In this document: one piece after another, positions 34,797-46,608 of the stretch | Numbering within the stretch: the first letter of the stretch is position 1 | How the letters are laid out: the number at the start of each line of letters is the position of its first letter | NCBI RefSeq assembly: GCF_035953295.1 | Contig: NZ_CP108370.1 | Location: forward strand, 992,001 to 1,056,000 | Reading direction: 5' to 3' | Origin: Streptomyces sp. NBC_01335 | Lineage (GTDB): Bacteria; Actinomycetota; Actinomycetes; Streptomycetales; Streptomycetaceae | DNA length: 64,000 bases | Program-made: the position numbers and the translations under genes | Notes under the pieces: model-generated | Databases searched by the model: none | Seen by the model: the letters and a program-made list of their open reading frames with translations, nothing else | What the model was told of the DNA's origin: nothing

Positions 34797-35746
34797 CGAA
34801 ATTCCTGCTGACGCGCCTGCGCCAGTCGCTCATCACCCTGATCCTCGTGAGCATCGTGGTGTTCGCCGGTATCCGGGCGCTCCCCGGCGACCCGGCCCTC
34901 GCCCTCGCCGGCGAGGAACGCAGCCCCGAGGCGCTCGCCGCGATCCGTGAGGCGTACGGCCTCAACGACAACATCGTGGTCCAGTACGGCCGGTTCATCG
35001 GGCACGCCCTCACCGGGGACCTCGGCACCTCGTCGCGCACCGGCCTTCCGGTCTCCCAGGCCATCGGCCAGGCCCTCCCCGTCACCCTCGAACTCGCCGC
35101 GCTCTCGCTGCTGCTGGCGATCGTCATCGGTATCGGCGCGGGCGTGATCGCCGCCGTCCGGCGCGGCAAGCCGGAGGAGTGGCTGGCCAACGCCATCGCC
35201 CTGGTGGGTCTTTCGATCCCGACCTTCTGGCTCGGCATCGTGCTGGTGCTCGGATTCGCCATCGCCGTCCCGGTGTTCTCCGCCTCCGGTTACGTGCCCT
35301 TCGGCACCGATCCGCTCGACAACCTGCGCCGGATGGTGCTCCCCTCGATCGTCCTCGGTTCCGGCCTCGCCGCCGTGGTGATGCGCCAGACCCGCGGTGC
35401 GATGCTCGACTCGCTCTCCGCGGACTACGTCCGCACCGCCCGCGCCAAGGGGCTCTCCCGCCGCGCGGTCGTCGGTGGGCACGCCCTGCGCAACTCGCTG
35501 GTCACCGTCGTCACCGTGCTCGGCCTCCAGCTGGGCCACCTGATCTCCGGAGCCGTGGTCACCGAGCAGATCTTCGTGCTGCCGGGCTTCGGCAAGCTCA
35601 CCATCGACGCCGTCTTCACCCGCGACTACGCCACGCTCCAGGCGGTGGTGCTCTGCACCTCCGCCGCGTACATCCTCATCAACCTGCTGGTCGACGTGGT
35701 CTATTCGGTCATCGACCCGCGCATCCGGCTCGGAGGTGCCAAGTGA
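34793..35746 (+). CDS. Peptide ABC transporter permease, DppB type
   Basis: This is a 317-residue inner-membrane permease with about six hydrophobic segments. The conserved ALPGDPALALAGE region follows the first segment, and the EAA-type loop is RTARAKGLSRRAVVGGHALRNS. The rare TTG start overlaps the binding-protein stop (TTGA). It pairs with the DppC-type permease encoded next. Confidence 0.93.
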   Translation: MTKFLLTRLRQSLITLILVSIVVFAGIRALPGDPALALAGEERSPEALAAIREAYGLNDNIVVQYGRFIGHALTGDLGTSSRTGLPVSQAIGQALPVTLELAALSLLLAIVIGIGAGVIAAVRRGKPEEWLANAIALVGLSIPTFWLGIVLVLGFAIAVPVFSASGYVPFGTDPLDNLRRMVLPSIVLGSGLAAVVMRQTRGAMLDSLSADYVRTARAKGLSRRAVVGGHALRNSLVTVVTVLGLQLGHLISGAVVTEQIFVLPGFGKLTIDAVFTRDYATLQAVVLCTSAAYILINLLVDVVYSVIDPRIRLGGAK

Positions 35747-36620
35747 CCACCGCACTCGCCACCCCGGCGCAGGCCACCGTGCGGAAGGCGGGCGGCGGCA
35801 AGCTGCGCGCCCTGCGCAAGAACCGCCTCGCCCTGATCGGCGGCATCATCGCCGCCGTCTTCGTCCTCACGGCGCTCTTCGCGCCGCTGATCGCCCCGTA
35901 CGACCCCGCGCAGCCGGACTTCACCAACGTCCTGGACGCGCCGAGCTGGTCGCACTGGCTGGGCACCGACGACCTCGGGCGCGACCAGCTCTCCCGGATC
36001 ATCCACGGGACCCGTGCGTCCATGCAGGTCGGACTGCTCGCCGTGGTGCTCGCCTTCTTGATCGGCGTCCCGCTGGGCCTCGCGGCCGGCTACTACGGGC
36101 GCCTCACGGACAGCGTCGTCTCCCGGATCACCGACACGATGCTCGCCTTCCCGTTCCTGGTGCTGGCCGTCGGCCTCGCCGCGATCCTCGGCCCGTCGCT
36201 GACCAACGCCACGATCGCCATCGGCATCTCGCAGATCCCCGCGGTCATCCGCATCACCCGGGCGGAGACGCTGCGGCTGAAGCACGTCGACTACGTCGCG
36301 GCGGCGGTGGCCAACGGCGGCGGCGACGGCACGGTCCTGTTCCGGCACATCCTGCCCAACGCCACCTCGGCGCTCATCGTGCAGGCCACGGTCGGCATCC
36401 CCGCCGCGATCATCAGCGAGGCGCTGCTCAGCTTTCTCGGCCTCGGTGTACAGCCGCCCGCGCCCTCGCTCGGCGTGATGCTCTCCGGCGCCCAGTCCTT
36501 CCTCGCGCTCGCGCCGTGGCTGGCCGTCTTCCCGGGTCTGGCCATCGTCGCCGCGACGCTGGCGTTCAACCTGCTCGGCGACGGACTGCGTGACGTCCTC
36601 GACCCCCGCGGAGGCACCCG

Positions 36621-36624
<4 letters not shown>
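35743..36624 (+). CDS. Peptide ABC transporter permease, DppC type
   Basis: This is a 293-residue permease. It has the DppC/OppC N-terminal cytosolic part (LRALRKNRLALIGG), the extracytosolic HWLGTDDLGRDQLSRII motif, and an EAA loop around VDYVAAAVANGGGDGTVLFRHILPN. The GTG start overlaps the previous stop by 4 nt, and its stop overlaps the first ATPase gene (ATGA). Confidence 0.93.
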
Positions 36625-37735
<1,111 letters not shown>

Positions 37736-37739
<4 letters not shown>

Positions 37740-38827
37740 CCACTCCGCAGACCGTCCCCGCACCCCGCGCGAGCGGCGGGGACCCCTCGGGCCCGCAGCG
37801 CCCGGTGCTCGAAATCACCTCTTTGGAACGGCACTTCGGCGCGTCCGGCGGCGGTACCGTACGGGCCGTGGACGGTGTCTCGATCACCATCGGGCACGGT
37901 GAGGTCGTCGGCCTCGTCGGCGAGTCCGGCAGTGGCAAGTCGACCGTCGGCCGCTGCGCGGTGCGCCTCGACGAGCCGACCGGCGGCACGGTCGAGATCA
38001 ACGGCACCGACGTGACCCACATGTCCCGCCGTGCCCTGCGCCCGCTGCGCAAGGACTTCCACCTGGTGTTCCAGGACCCGTCGTCCTCGCTGGACCCGCG
38101 TATGACGATCGGTCAGATCATCGGCGAGCCGCTGCGGTTGCACGGGATCGCACGCGGCGAGGCGGTACGGACCCGGGTCGAGCAGCTCCTCGCCCAGGTG
38201 GGGCTGCGCCCGGAGCACGCCGACCGGCACCCGCACGAGCTCTCCGGCGGTCAGCGCCAGCGCATCTCCATCGCCCGCGCGCTCTCCTGCGACCCCGACC
38301 TGGTGGTGGCGGACGAGCCGACCTCGGCGCTCGACGTGTCCGTGCAGGCCTCGGTGCTCAACCTGCTGGCCGACCTCCAGCGCGACCGCGGCTTCGGCTG
38401 CCTCTTCATCACCCACGACCTGGCGGCCGTGGAGTTCCTCGCGGACCGCATCGCCGTCATGTACCTGGGGAAGATCGTCGAACAGGCCCCGACGGCCGAG
38501 CTGTTCGCCTCGCCGAAGCACCCGTACACCCAGGCGCTGCTGTCCGCGGCGCCCGTACCGGACCCGGTCGACCAGCGTTCGCGCAAGCGGATCGTGCTGA
38601 ACGGCGAGCTCCCCAGCCCGCTCGACCCGCCGTCCGGCTGCCACTTCCACACCCGGTGCCCGCTGGCCACCGACCGGTGCCGCACGGAGGCGCCCGCGCT
38701 GCGCGAGCTCCCCGGTGGCCGGCAGGTCTCCTGCCACCTGGTCGCGGACGACGGTACGTCCCCGGACGCCGCCGCGGACGTACCCGCTCCTGGGACGGCC
38801 CCGGGGGCGGCCACGGAGACCCCGTAG
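37736..38827 (+). CDS. Peptide ABC transporter ATPase, DppF type
   Basis: This is a 363-residue ATPase. Walker A is GESGSGKS, the signature is LSGGQRQR, Walker B is [12 protein letters not shown] and the switch His lies in LFITHDLA. The C-terminal Cys set ([14 protein letters not shown]) is also present. The GTG start overlaps the DppD stop (GTGA). A low-complexity Ala/Pro tail ends the protein. The gamma-glutamyltransferase gene begins 88 nt downstream. Confidence 0.93.
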
Positions 38828-38915
38828 CCACCCCCGTATCCTCCGCGCACCACTACTCGAACACCGCATCCGCATCCGTACGCGCACCCGCATGCAGCAG
38901 CAAGGAGCCGCATCC

Positions 38916-40721
38916 ATGTTCACCACCCGCCCGACCCTCCAGGGCACCTTCGGCATGGTGTCCTCCACCCACTGGCTCGCCTCGCAGTCCGCCATGGCGG
39001 TCCTGGAGAGCGGCGGCAACGCCTTCGACGGCGCCGTCGCCGCGGGCTTCGTCCTGCACGTGGTCGAGCCCCACCTCAACGGCCCGGCCGGCGAGGTGCC
39101 GATCATCCTGGCGCCGAAGGACGGCGACGTGCGGGTGCTGTGCGGCCAGGGGCCCGCCCCCGCCGGGGCGAGCGCCGCCCACTACCGTTCCCTCGGCCTG
39201 GAGCTGGTGCCCGGCACCGGCCCGCTGGCCGCCGCCGTCCCCGGCGCGTTCGACGCCTGGATGGTGCTGCTGCGCGACCACGGCACCCGGACCCTCGCCG
39301 AGGTGCTGCGGTACGCGATCGGATACGCCGAGGACGGCCACGCACCCGTCGAGCGCGTCGGCCAGACCGTCGAGACGGTCCGGGAACTCTTCGAGAACGA
39401 GTGGAAGTCCTCCGCCGAGGTCTACCTCGCCGACGGCACCTCCCCGCAGCCGGGCAAGCTGTTCCGCAACCCCGCGCTCGCCGCCACCTGGCGCCGGCTC
39501 GTCGACGAGGCCGAGAAGGCCGGCGGCGAGGACCGCGTCGCGCAGATCGAGGCCGCCCGGACCATCTGGCGCGAGGGCTTCATCGCGGAAGCGATGGTCC
39601 GGCAGGCCGCCCGGCCCACCATGGACACCACCGGTACCCGCCACACCGGCACGCTGACCGCCGCCGACCTGGCCGGCTGGTCCGCGACGTACGAGGCCCC
39701 CGCCACGTACGAATGGAACGGCTGGACCCTCGCCAAGGCCGCCGGCTGGAGCCAGGGCCCCGCCTTCCTCCAGCAGCTCGCCCTGCTCCCCGAGGAGCTG
39801 CCCGCGTACAGCTCCGCCGAGTACGTGCACCTGCTCGTCGAGGGCTGCAAGCTCGCCATGGCCGACCGTGAGGCCTGGTACGGGGACGCCGCCGAGGTGC
39901 CCCTCGGGACCCTGCTCTCCCCCGCGTACAACGCCGAGCGCCGCGTCCTGATCACCGACCGCGCCTCGCGGGAGCTGCGTCCGGGCAGCCCCGACGGCCG
40001 CACCCCGGTCCTCAGCGCCCACGCCCACGCGGTCGCCGCCGGTGAGCCGGGCTTCGACGCCATGGGCCTGGCCGCCGCGGGCGTCGGGGAGCCGACCGTC
40101 GCGAAGGACGGCGCCACCCGTGGCGACACCTGCCACGTCGACGTCGTCGACCGGTGGGGCAACATGATCTCGGCGACCCCGAGCGGCGGCTGGCTCCAGT
40201 CCAACCCCGTCATACCGGAGCTGGGCTTCCCGCTCGGGACCCGGCTGCAGATGGCCTGGCTGGACGAGGGCCTGCCCAACACCCTCACGCCCGGCCGCCG
40301 CCCCCGCACCACCCTCACCCCGTCCCTCGCCCTGCGCGACGGCGTCCCGGTGCTGGCCTTCGGCACCCCCGGCGGCGACCAGCAGGACCAGTGGCAGGTC
40401 CACTTCTTCCTGGCGGCCGTGCTGCGCGACCGGGTGCGCGGTGGACTCGACCTGCAGGGCGCCATCGACGCCCCCAACTGGCACAACGACAGCTTCCCGG
40501 GCTCGTTCTACCCGCGCGGCATGCGCCCCGGCAGCGTCACCGTCGAGGAGGGCATGGACCCGGAGGTCGTGGAGGAGCTGCGCCGCCGGGGCCACGACGT
40601 CACGGTCGGCAACGCCTGGTCGGAGGGCCGGCTCTGCGCGGTCGCCCGCGACCCCGAGACGGGCGTACTGTCCGCCGCCGCCAACCCGCGCGGCATGCAG
40701 GGATACGCGGTCGGCCGCTGA
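38916..40721 (+). CDS. Gamma-glutamyltransferase family protein
   Basis: This is a 601-residue Ntn-hydrolase family member without a signal peptide, so probably cytosolic. The expected self-cleavage/nucleophile Thr is Thr405 in GDTCHVDVVDRWGNM, which replaces the common TTHFSVVD. Further landmarks are ESGGNAFDGAVAAGF, RPRTTLTPSLAL and FGTPGGDQQDQWQ. The family transfers or hydrolyses gamma-glutamyl groups, for example from glutathione; this variant may use another amide or act as a cephalosporin-acylase-like hydrolase. The ATG at 38916 has AAGGAG eight bases upstream. Its position after a peptide importer suggests processing of imported gamma-glutamyl peptides. Confidence 0.87.
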   Translation: MFTTRPTLQGTFGMVSSTHWLASQSAMAVLESGGNAFDGAVAAGFVLHVVEPHLNGPAGEVPIILAPKDGDVRVLCGQGPAPAGASAAHYRSLGLELVPGTGPLAAAVPGAFDAWMVLLRDHGTRTLAEVLRYAIGYAEDGHAPVERVGQTVETVRELFENEWKSSAEVYLADGTSPQPGKLFRNPALAATWRRLVDEAEKAGGEDRVAQIEAARTIWREGFIAEAMVRQAARPTMDTTGTRHTGTLTAADLAGWSATYEAPATYEWNGWTLAKAAGWSQGPAFLQQLALLPEELPAYSSAEYVHLLVEGCKLAMADREAWYGDAAEVPLGTLLSPAYNAERRVLITDRASRELRPGSPDGRTPVLSAHAHAVAAGEPGFDAMGLAAAGVGEPTVAKDGATRGDTCHVDVVDRWGNMISATPSGGWLQSNPVIPELGFPLGTRLQMAWLDEGLPNTLTPGRRPRTTLTPSLALRDGVPVLAFGTPGGDQQDQWQVHFFLAAVLRDRVRGGLDLQGAIDAPNWHNDSFPGSFYPRGMRPGSVTVEEGMDPEVVEELRRRGHDVTVGNAWSEGRLCAVARDPETGVLSAAANPRGMQGYAVGR

Positions 40722-40743
40722 TCACGCACCCTGCGGCACTGCT

Positions 40744-40780
40744 CGAAGGCCCGCCCGGGAACTCCCCGGCCGGGCCTTCG
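40744..40780. terminator. Stem-loop terminator after the gamma-glutamyltransferase gene
   Basis: CGAAGGCCCG at 40744-40753 pairs with CGGGCCTTCG at 40771-40780, with further GC pairing inside. It should end the transporter operon. Confidence 0.7.
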
Positions 40781-40818
40781 GCGTATCCGGGCTCCGGAGG
40801 CGGCCGGGGGGCGGGGCG

Positions 40819-40863
40819 TCCGGGGTGTCCGGGGTGTCGGGGGTGTCGGGGGTGTCGGGGGCA
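40819..40863 (+). repeat. Short 9-bp tandem repeat (tccggggtg/tcgggggtg)
   Basis: Five units occupy the region between the terminator and the convergent gene. It is a simple slippage repeat, too short and without spacers to be CRISPR. Confidence 0.8.
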
Positions 40864-40875
40864 GGGCTCTCCCGC

Positions 40876-41472
40876 TCAGCGAAGACCGCGCTTCTCGCGT
40901 TCGGCCTCGGTCAGCTCCTCCATGAGCTTCTCCGGGTCCACCCGGTACTCGGCCTCGACGAGGGACTCGTAGTCCGAGGTGCTCAACGGCAGGCCGAATG
41001 AGCCGAGTTCGGCTGCCAGTAGGGTGAACGCGATGCGCTCGTCGGGCTCGTCCCGGTAGCTCGCCCGCTCGGCGGCGACCCCCTCGGTCAGGGTGCGGCC
41101 GACCATGGTCCAGAAGGTGAACTCGGTGTCGAGCTCCATGGGTTGCCAGCCACGGTCCGCGGGTTCGCCCGGGTGCAGCCAGTAGCCGACCCACCCCTTT
41201 CCGCCCTTCGCCACGAGCTTGACGTACCTGGCCATCTCCGCGGCCGCGGCGTTGACGGCCCGCATCTCCGGGTCCGCCAGTTCCTTCTCGCCCAGATAGC
41301 TGGTGTCCAGGAGCGGGTGGACCTCTCCCGCCTCGAAGAAATCGAGGCCGAGAACGCGGGCAAGGTCGGCGCGGCCTTCCCATTGCGCCACCAGGAGCAC
41401 GCGCAGATCGTCGGGTATCGGGCGGCCGTCCAGCCGCTCGCGGGAGAACTCGGCGAACCGTTCCTCGTACAT
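40876..41472 (-). CDS. Conserved hypothetical protein, 198 residues
   Basis: This is an acidic, soluble protein (MYEERFAEFSRERLDG at the start; PEKLMEELTEAEREKRG at the end). The middle contains GGKGWVGYWLHPGE and ELDTEFTFWTMVG, which look like folded beta structure. No known family could be recognised and no catalytic motif is visible. I chose the ATG at 41472 because GGAGAGAG lies a few bases upstream. It converges with the peptide-transporter operon, with the terminator between. Confidence 0.7.
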   Translation of the reverse strand: MYEERFAEFSRERLDGRPIPDDLRVLLVAQWEGRADLARVLGLDFFEAGEVHPLLDTSYLGEKELADPEMRAVNAAAAEMARYVKLVAKGGKGWVGYWLHPGEPADRGWQPMELDTEFTFWTMVGRTLTEGVAAERASYRDEPDERIAFTLLAAELGSFGLPLSTSDYESLVEAEYRVDPEKLMEELTEAEREKRGLR

Positions 41473-41613
41473 GCGCTCTCTCCGGGGTCGAACCAGGATC
41501 CTCACGCCAACGTAACAGCGGGGTCCGACAAGAGGCCGGGTACGCCGACGGCTGCCGGACACCCGCGTGAGCCGCGGCGCCCGCCATTCGGCTTTCCGGT
41601 ACGGAAACGCCCC

Positions 41614-42036
41614 TCAGTGCGACGCGAGGCGCTCCACCAGACCGATTCCGCGCGCCAGCAACTCCCGCTCTTCCTCGGTCAGTTCCGCATCGATGGCCCG
41701 CGCGAGCCAGTCGGCCCTGCGCTCCCGCTCCTCCTCCAGGAGCGCCCGCCCCGCATCCGAGAGATCGACCAGGCTCTTGCGGCCGTCGGTCGGGTGCGCG
41801 CGGCGCGTGATCAACCCCTGCTCCATGAGCAGCCCGACGGCTCGCGCCATGGACTGCGGACGCACCCGCTGACCCGTCGCGAGCTCACTGGTCGTCATGG
41901 CGCCGTTGCGGTCCAGCTCGCCGAGCACGGCCACCTGGCCGAGCGGCATCTGGTCTTCGAGCTTCACGCGCCTGGTGAGCTTTCCCATCGCTGTGCGCAG
42001 TTCGGCGGCGACGGCGGCGGATTCCGGGAGGGGCAT
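41614..42036 (-). CDS. MarR-family transcriptional regulator
   Basis: This is a 140-residue winged-helix regulator. The recognition region is TTSELATGQRVRPQSMARAVGLLMEQGL, and the wing is RAHPTDGRKSLVDLSDAG. It is divergently transcribed from the enolase gene, with several dyads in the shared 204-nt region, so it probably represses that gene and itself. The ligand is unknown. Confidence 0.92.
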   Translation of the reverse strand: MPLPESAAVAAELRTAMGKLTRRVKLEDQMPLGQVAVLGELDRNGAMTTSELATGQRVRPQSMARAVGLLMEQGLITRRAHPTDGRKSLVDLSDAGRALLEEERERRADWLARAIDAELTEEERELLARGIGLVERLASH

Positions 42037-42100
42037 ACCGCACTTTATCGCAGGACACGAACGCCCTTCCGCACAGCGGAACCACTCGGCACAACTATTC

Positions 42101-42163
42101 AGCAGAACTGTTCAGCACGACTGCCCAGCAGAACTGTTCAGCGACACTGCACAGCATTGCTGT
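42101..42163. promoter_or_regulatory. Dyad-rich operator/promoter region of marR and enolase
   Basis: The 16-mer agcagaactgttcagc occurs twice (42101-42116 and 42127-42142), each with the dyad GAACtGTTC. A separate perfect 13-bp dyad ACAGCATTGCTGT lies at 42151-42163, touching a TAGAGT -10 candidate at 42163-42168. These are good sites for MarR. Confidence 0.6.
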
Positions 42164-42165
42164 AG

Positions 42166-43518
<1,353 letters not shown>

Positions 43519-43557
43519 AGGCCGTCCGGGCCGGGTTCACCCGTACGCCCCCGGGCC

Positions 43558-45183
43558 TCACGTACGCAGCACCCGGGAGAGGTAGGCCGACAGCTCCGGT
43601 ACGGCGTCCGGCCCGAGGCGCAGGGCGAGGTACCCGTCCGGGCGGACCAGGAAGCCGGTGGGCCCATCGGTGCGGTACATGCGACGGAACTCCGCCCCGC
43701 TGTCGCTCCATACGGGGACCCGGGTGTTCCCGTCCACCCGCCCGCCGGAGCCGAGTACCGCGACGATGGGCACCCGGCCGTGCGTACGCCGGGACATCTC
43801 GGCGACGGCTCCGCCGAACCGGTCCAGCGCCGCGGTGTCAGGGCCGTACAGCACCAGGGTGTGGTCCGGTCCGCGCCGCAGCAGGTCGAACAGTCGCACC
43901 GGGTACGTCGCGAGGGGGCCGACGAGCCCTCCGCAGTCCGGTGCGCGGTCGCCGGAGTCGGGGGCGTCGCTCACCCCGGAGAGCGCTCCGGTGAGCGGGC
44001 CGTCCCGGTAGCCGACGAGGAGTTGGGCCTCGCGCATCATGACGTGGGCCGGGTCGGCGGAACCTGCCTGCACTCCGCCGCCGGTGGCGTGCCGTACGGT
44101 GCGGCCGACGACCTCCTCCCCCACCGGTCTGCGCTCGGCGTCGTAGCTCTCCAGCAGAGCGGGCGCGGTGAGGCCCGCCGTCGCCAGGGCCAGTTTCCAG
44201 GCGAGGTTGACCGCGTCCTGGATGCCGGTGTTCATGCCCTGGGCGCCGGTCGGCGGGTGGATGTGCGCGGCGTCACCGGCGACGAACACCCGGCCCTCGC
44301 CGTACCGGTCCACGATGCGGTGGCTGATGCGGAACACGGACGACCAGCGCATCTGAGAGACGGTGGCGGGTTCGGGCGCGAGCCGGTCCACGACCGCCTG
44401 GATGTGGGCCAGTTCGGGGTGCGGACCCTCCTGCGCTCCGTGGGCTATGCGGCCCGGCGGGCCGGCCGCCGTGGAGAGTTCGGGCGGCACCAGCATCGAC
44501 ATCCGGTAGCGCGAGCGGCCCGGCAGCGGGATGCAGATGAGCAGGTCGTCGGGGATGCCGTCGTCGCCGAGGTGCGTCGAGCGGACGCTGTACCCGGGGG
44601 GCATGCTCCAGTCGGTCTCCACGTCCGCGAGCATGTACTCCTCGGCGAGCGCGCCGCCCTCGAAGGTGAGCCCGAGCCCTTTGCGGACCGCGCTGTGAGC
44701 CCCGTCGCACCCGACGAGGTAGCGGGACCTGATGTCCCGGGTCGCGCCGGAAGCGGTCAGGACGGTGCTCCACACACCGCCGTCGTCCTGGACGAAGGTG
44801 ACCAGTTCGGTGCCGCGCTCGACGTGGGTGCCGTGCCGTTCCAGGTGTTCGGTGAGGATCCGCTCGGTCTCGTACTGGGGCAGCGCGGCGAACGTGTACG
44901 GCACGTCCGGCGGCAGTTCCAGGTCGATACGGCCCCGCTCCTCGCCGTTGACGTACGCGAGCTGGCCGCGCATCGGGACGGCGGCGTCCAGGGCGTCGTC
45001 GATCACTCCCGCGCGGTCCCACAGCTCGAAGGTCCGTGGCTGGATTCCGACCGCCTTCGCGTGCGGAACCGGGGCCCGCAGCCTGTCGATCACCCGGCAC
45101 GCGACGCCTCGTCGGCGCAGCTCCAGTGCGGCTGTCAGCCCGACCGGTCCCGCGCCCACGATCAGCACATCGGTGCGCACCAC
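43558..45183 (-). CDS. FAD-dependent aromatic monooxygenase (group A)
   Basis: This is a 541-residue flavoprotein. The N-terminal FAD motif is VLIVGAGPVGLTAALELRRRG. The second FAD motif is VAGDAAHIHPPTGAQGMNTG, followed by DAVNLAWKLA. The C-terminal thioredoxin-like domain of phenol and polyketide hydroxylases is present (VRLFDLL, YGPDTAALDR). It uses NAD(P)H and oxygen to hydroxylate an aromatic compound, possibly a drug or polyketide. I chose the GTG at 45183 with GGGAGAG upstream; a GTG one codon later or an ATG at 45225 are alternatives. It converges with the enolase gene. Confidence 0.9.
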   Translation of the reverse strand: MVRTDVLIVGAGPVGLTAALELRRRGVACRVIDRLRAPVPHAKAVGIQPRTFELWDRAGVIDDALDAAVPMRGQLAYVNGEERGRIDLELPPDVPYTFAALPQYETERILTEHLERHGTHVERGTELVTFVQDDGGVWSTVLTASGATRDIRSRYLVGCDGAHSAVRKGLGLTFEGGALAEEYMLADVETDWSMPPGYSVRSTHLGDDGIPDDLLICIPLPGRSRYRMSMLVPPELSTAAGPPGRIAHGAQEGPHPELAHIQAVVDRLAPEPATVSQMRWSSVFRISHRIVDRYGEGRVFVAGDAAHIHPPTGAQGMNTGIQDAVNLAWKLALATAGLTAPALLESYDAERRPVGEEVVGRTVRHATGGGVQAGSADPAHVMMREAQLLVGYRDGPLTGALSGVSDAPDSGDRAPDCGGLVGPLATYPVRLFDLLRRGPDHTLVLYGPDTAALDRFGGAVAEMSRRTHGRVPIVAVLGSGGRVDGNTRVPVWSDSGAEFRRMYRTDGPTGFLVRPDGYLALRLGPDAVPELSAYLSRVLRT

Positions 45184-45393
45184 GGTCTCTCCCGTCCCAC
45201 GAAGGCCCCCGGGGGTCCGTTCCATCGTCGCCCCGGCGTGGCGCCCGGGCGACTCGTGGACCGCTGCGGGCACCGGGCGCGGTACGGAGCGCTGTGGACC
45301 GAACCTGTGAGTAGCGGCCGCGCAGGAACGCGGGTCCGGGCCGGTACGTTCCCGTGGTCAAGGCCCGCAGTACGACGGAGGGAATCCCCCGGC

Positions 45394-45948
45394 ATGAGCA
45401 CGACCCAGGAACACGCACCGCAGGAACACGCACCACAGGAACGCCCGATCCCCGAACGCGCGGCCCAGGAACTCGGGACGCCGGAACTCCGGACGTCGGA
45501 GCGAGGACCTCAGGGGCAGGGGCTCCGGCCCGGGAGACGTGCCGTGGTGGTCGCGGTGGGCGCGGCCGGGGCGGTGGCGGCCCTCACCGCGTGCGGAGCG
45601 TCCGGTACGTCGGACGGGGCGGACGGCTCCAGCGACTCCGCCGACTCCGGCGCGAAGAGCGGCACGGTCCTCGGCAGCACCGGTGACGTCCCTGAGGGCG
45701 GCGGCAAGGTGTTCGCGGAGCAGGGGGTCGTGGTGACCCAGCCGACCGCCGGGCAGTTCAAGGCCTTCTCCGCCACCTGTACCCACCAGGGCTGCGCGGT
45801 GAGCGGGGTGACCGACGGCGCGATCACCTGCCCGTGCCACCAGTCCACCTTCGATCCGGCGACGGGCGAGCCGACGGGTGGTCCGGCGACCGTCGCCCTG
45901 CCCTCGAAGCGGATCACGGTCGCGGACGGATCGATCACGCTGGCCTGA
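45394..45948 (+). CDS. Rieske [2Fe-2S] lipoprotein with twin-arginine signal
   Basis: This is a 184-residue protein. An unusual hydrophilic, Glu/Pro-rich N terminus (several EHAPQE repeats) precedes a twin-arginine signal (PGRRAVVV) and a lipobox ending in LTAC near residue 69. A Ser/Asp linker follows. The Rieske domain has both cluster boxes, CTHQGC and CPCHQS, so all four ligands and the disulfide Cys pair are present. It probably sits at the outer membrane face as an electron-transfer subunit; its partner is not encoded here. The ATG at 45394 has GGAGGGA upstream. Confidence 0.88.
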   Translation: MSTTQEHAPQEHAPQERPIPERAAQELGTPELRTSERGPQGQGLRPGRRAVVVAVGAAGAVAALTACGASGTSDGADGSSDSADSGAKSGTVLGSTGDVPEGGGKVFAEQGVVVTQPTAGQFKAFSATCTHQGCAVSGVTDGAITCPCHQSTFDPATGEPTGGPATVALPSKRITVADGSITLA

Positions 45949-46100
45949 GAAGGGCCGGGGAAGGGCCGCGGAAGGGCCAGGGAAAACCGGGAGGGTCTCC
46001 TCGGAAGGGTCGGTCCCCGGCATTGCGCGGCGGCGCCGGGGACCCGATGATCCTGGGATCGGACGATCCCGCTGGGACGACGGGAAGGTGAGGGTGCCCC

Positions 46101-46571
46101 ATGGCCGCCGCTCAACGACGAGGCCGCCGGATCATGATGACCGACGAGGAGCGCGACGCCTATCTGAGCGCGCAGCGCACCTGCCGGGTGGCCACCGTCG
46201 GCGCGGACGGCCAACCGCACGTCGGGGCACTGTGGTTCGTGTGGGACGGCACCTCGATCTGGCTCCACTCGCTGACCCGCAGCCTGCGTTGGGCACACCT
46301 GCGCCAGAATCCTCGGACGGCGGTGGTCGTCGACGACGGTGAGGAGTACGGGGAGTTGCGCGGCGTCGAGCTGCGGGGCGAGGCCGTCCTCGTGGGCGAG
46401 GCTCCGCGCACGGGCGAGCCGTGCCCCGAACTCACTGCCGTGGAGAGCCTGTTCCCGATGAAGTACTTCGGGATCGACGCCATGCCGCACGACGGCCGGC
46501 ACGCCTGGCTGCGGCTCACCCCGGAAACCGTCGTCTCCTGGGACTTCCACAAGCTGGCGGGCCTCAGCTGA
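46101..46571 (+). CDS. PPOX-class flavin/F420-binding oxidoreductase
   Basis: This is a 156-residue split beta-barrel protein. RTCRVATVGADGQPHVGALWFVWDG, TRSLRWAHLRQNPRTAVVVDDG and LRGVELRGEAVLVGE are typical of pyridoxamine-phosphate-oxidase-like and F420-binding proteins. Actinobacteria have many of them, acting on cofactor reduction or detoxification. It is in the same direction as the Rieske gene but 152 nt apart. The substrate is unknown. Confidence 0.85.
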   Translation: MAAAQRRGRRIMMTDEERDAYLSAQRTCRVATVGADGQPHVGALWFVWDGTSIWLHSLTRSLRWAHLRQNPRTAVVVDDGEEYGELRGVELRGEAVLVGEAPRTGEPCPELTAVESLFPMKYFGIDAMPHDGRHAWLRLTPETVVSWDFHKLAGLS

Positions 46572-46608
46572 CCACCGCCGGACCCCGGCCCGGTCCCGCC
46601 CGGACCGC

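Noticed and set aside
40819..40863. Possible CRISPR array
   Set aside because: Units are 9 bp and contiguous with no spacers; it is a slippage repeat.
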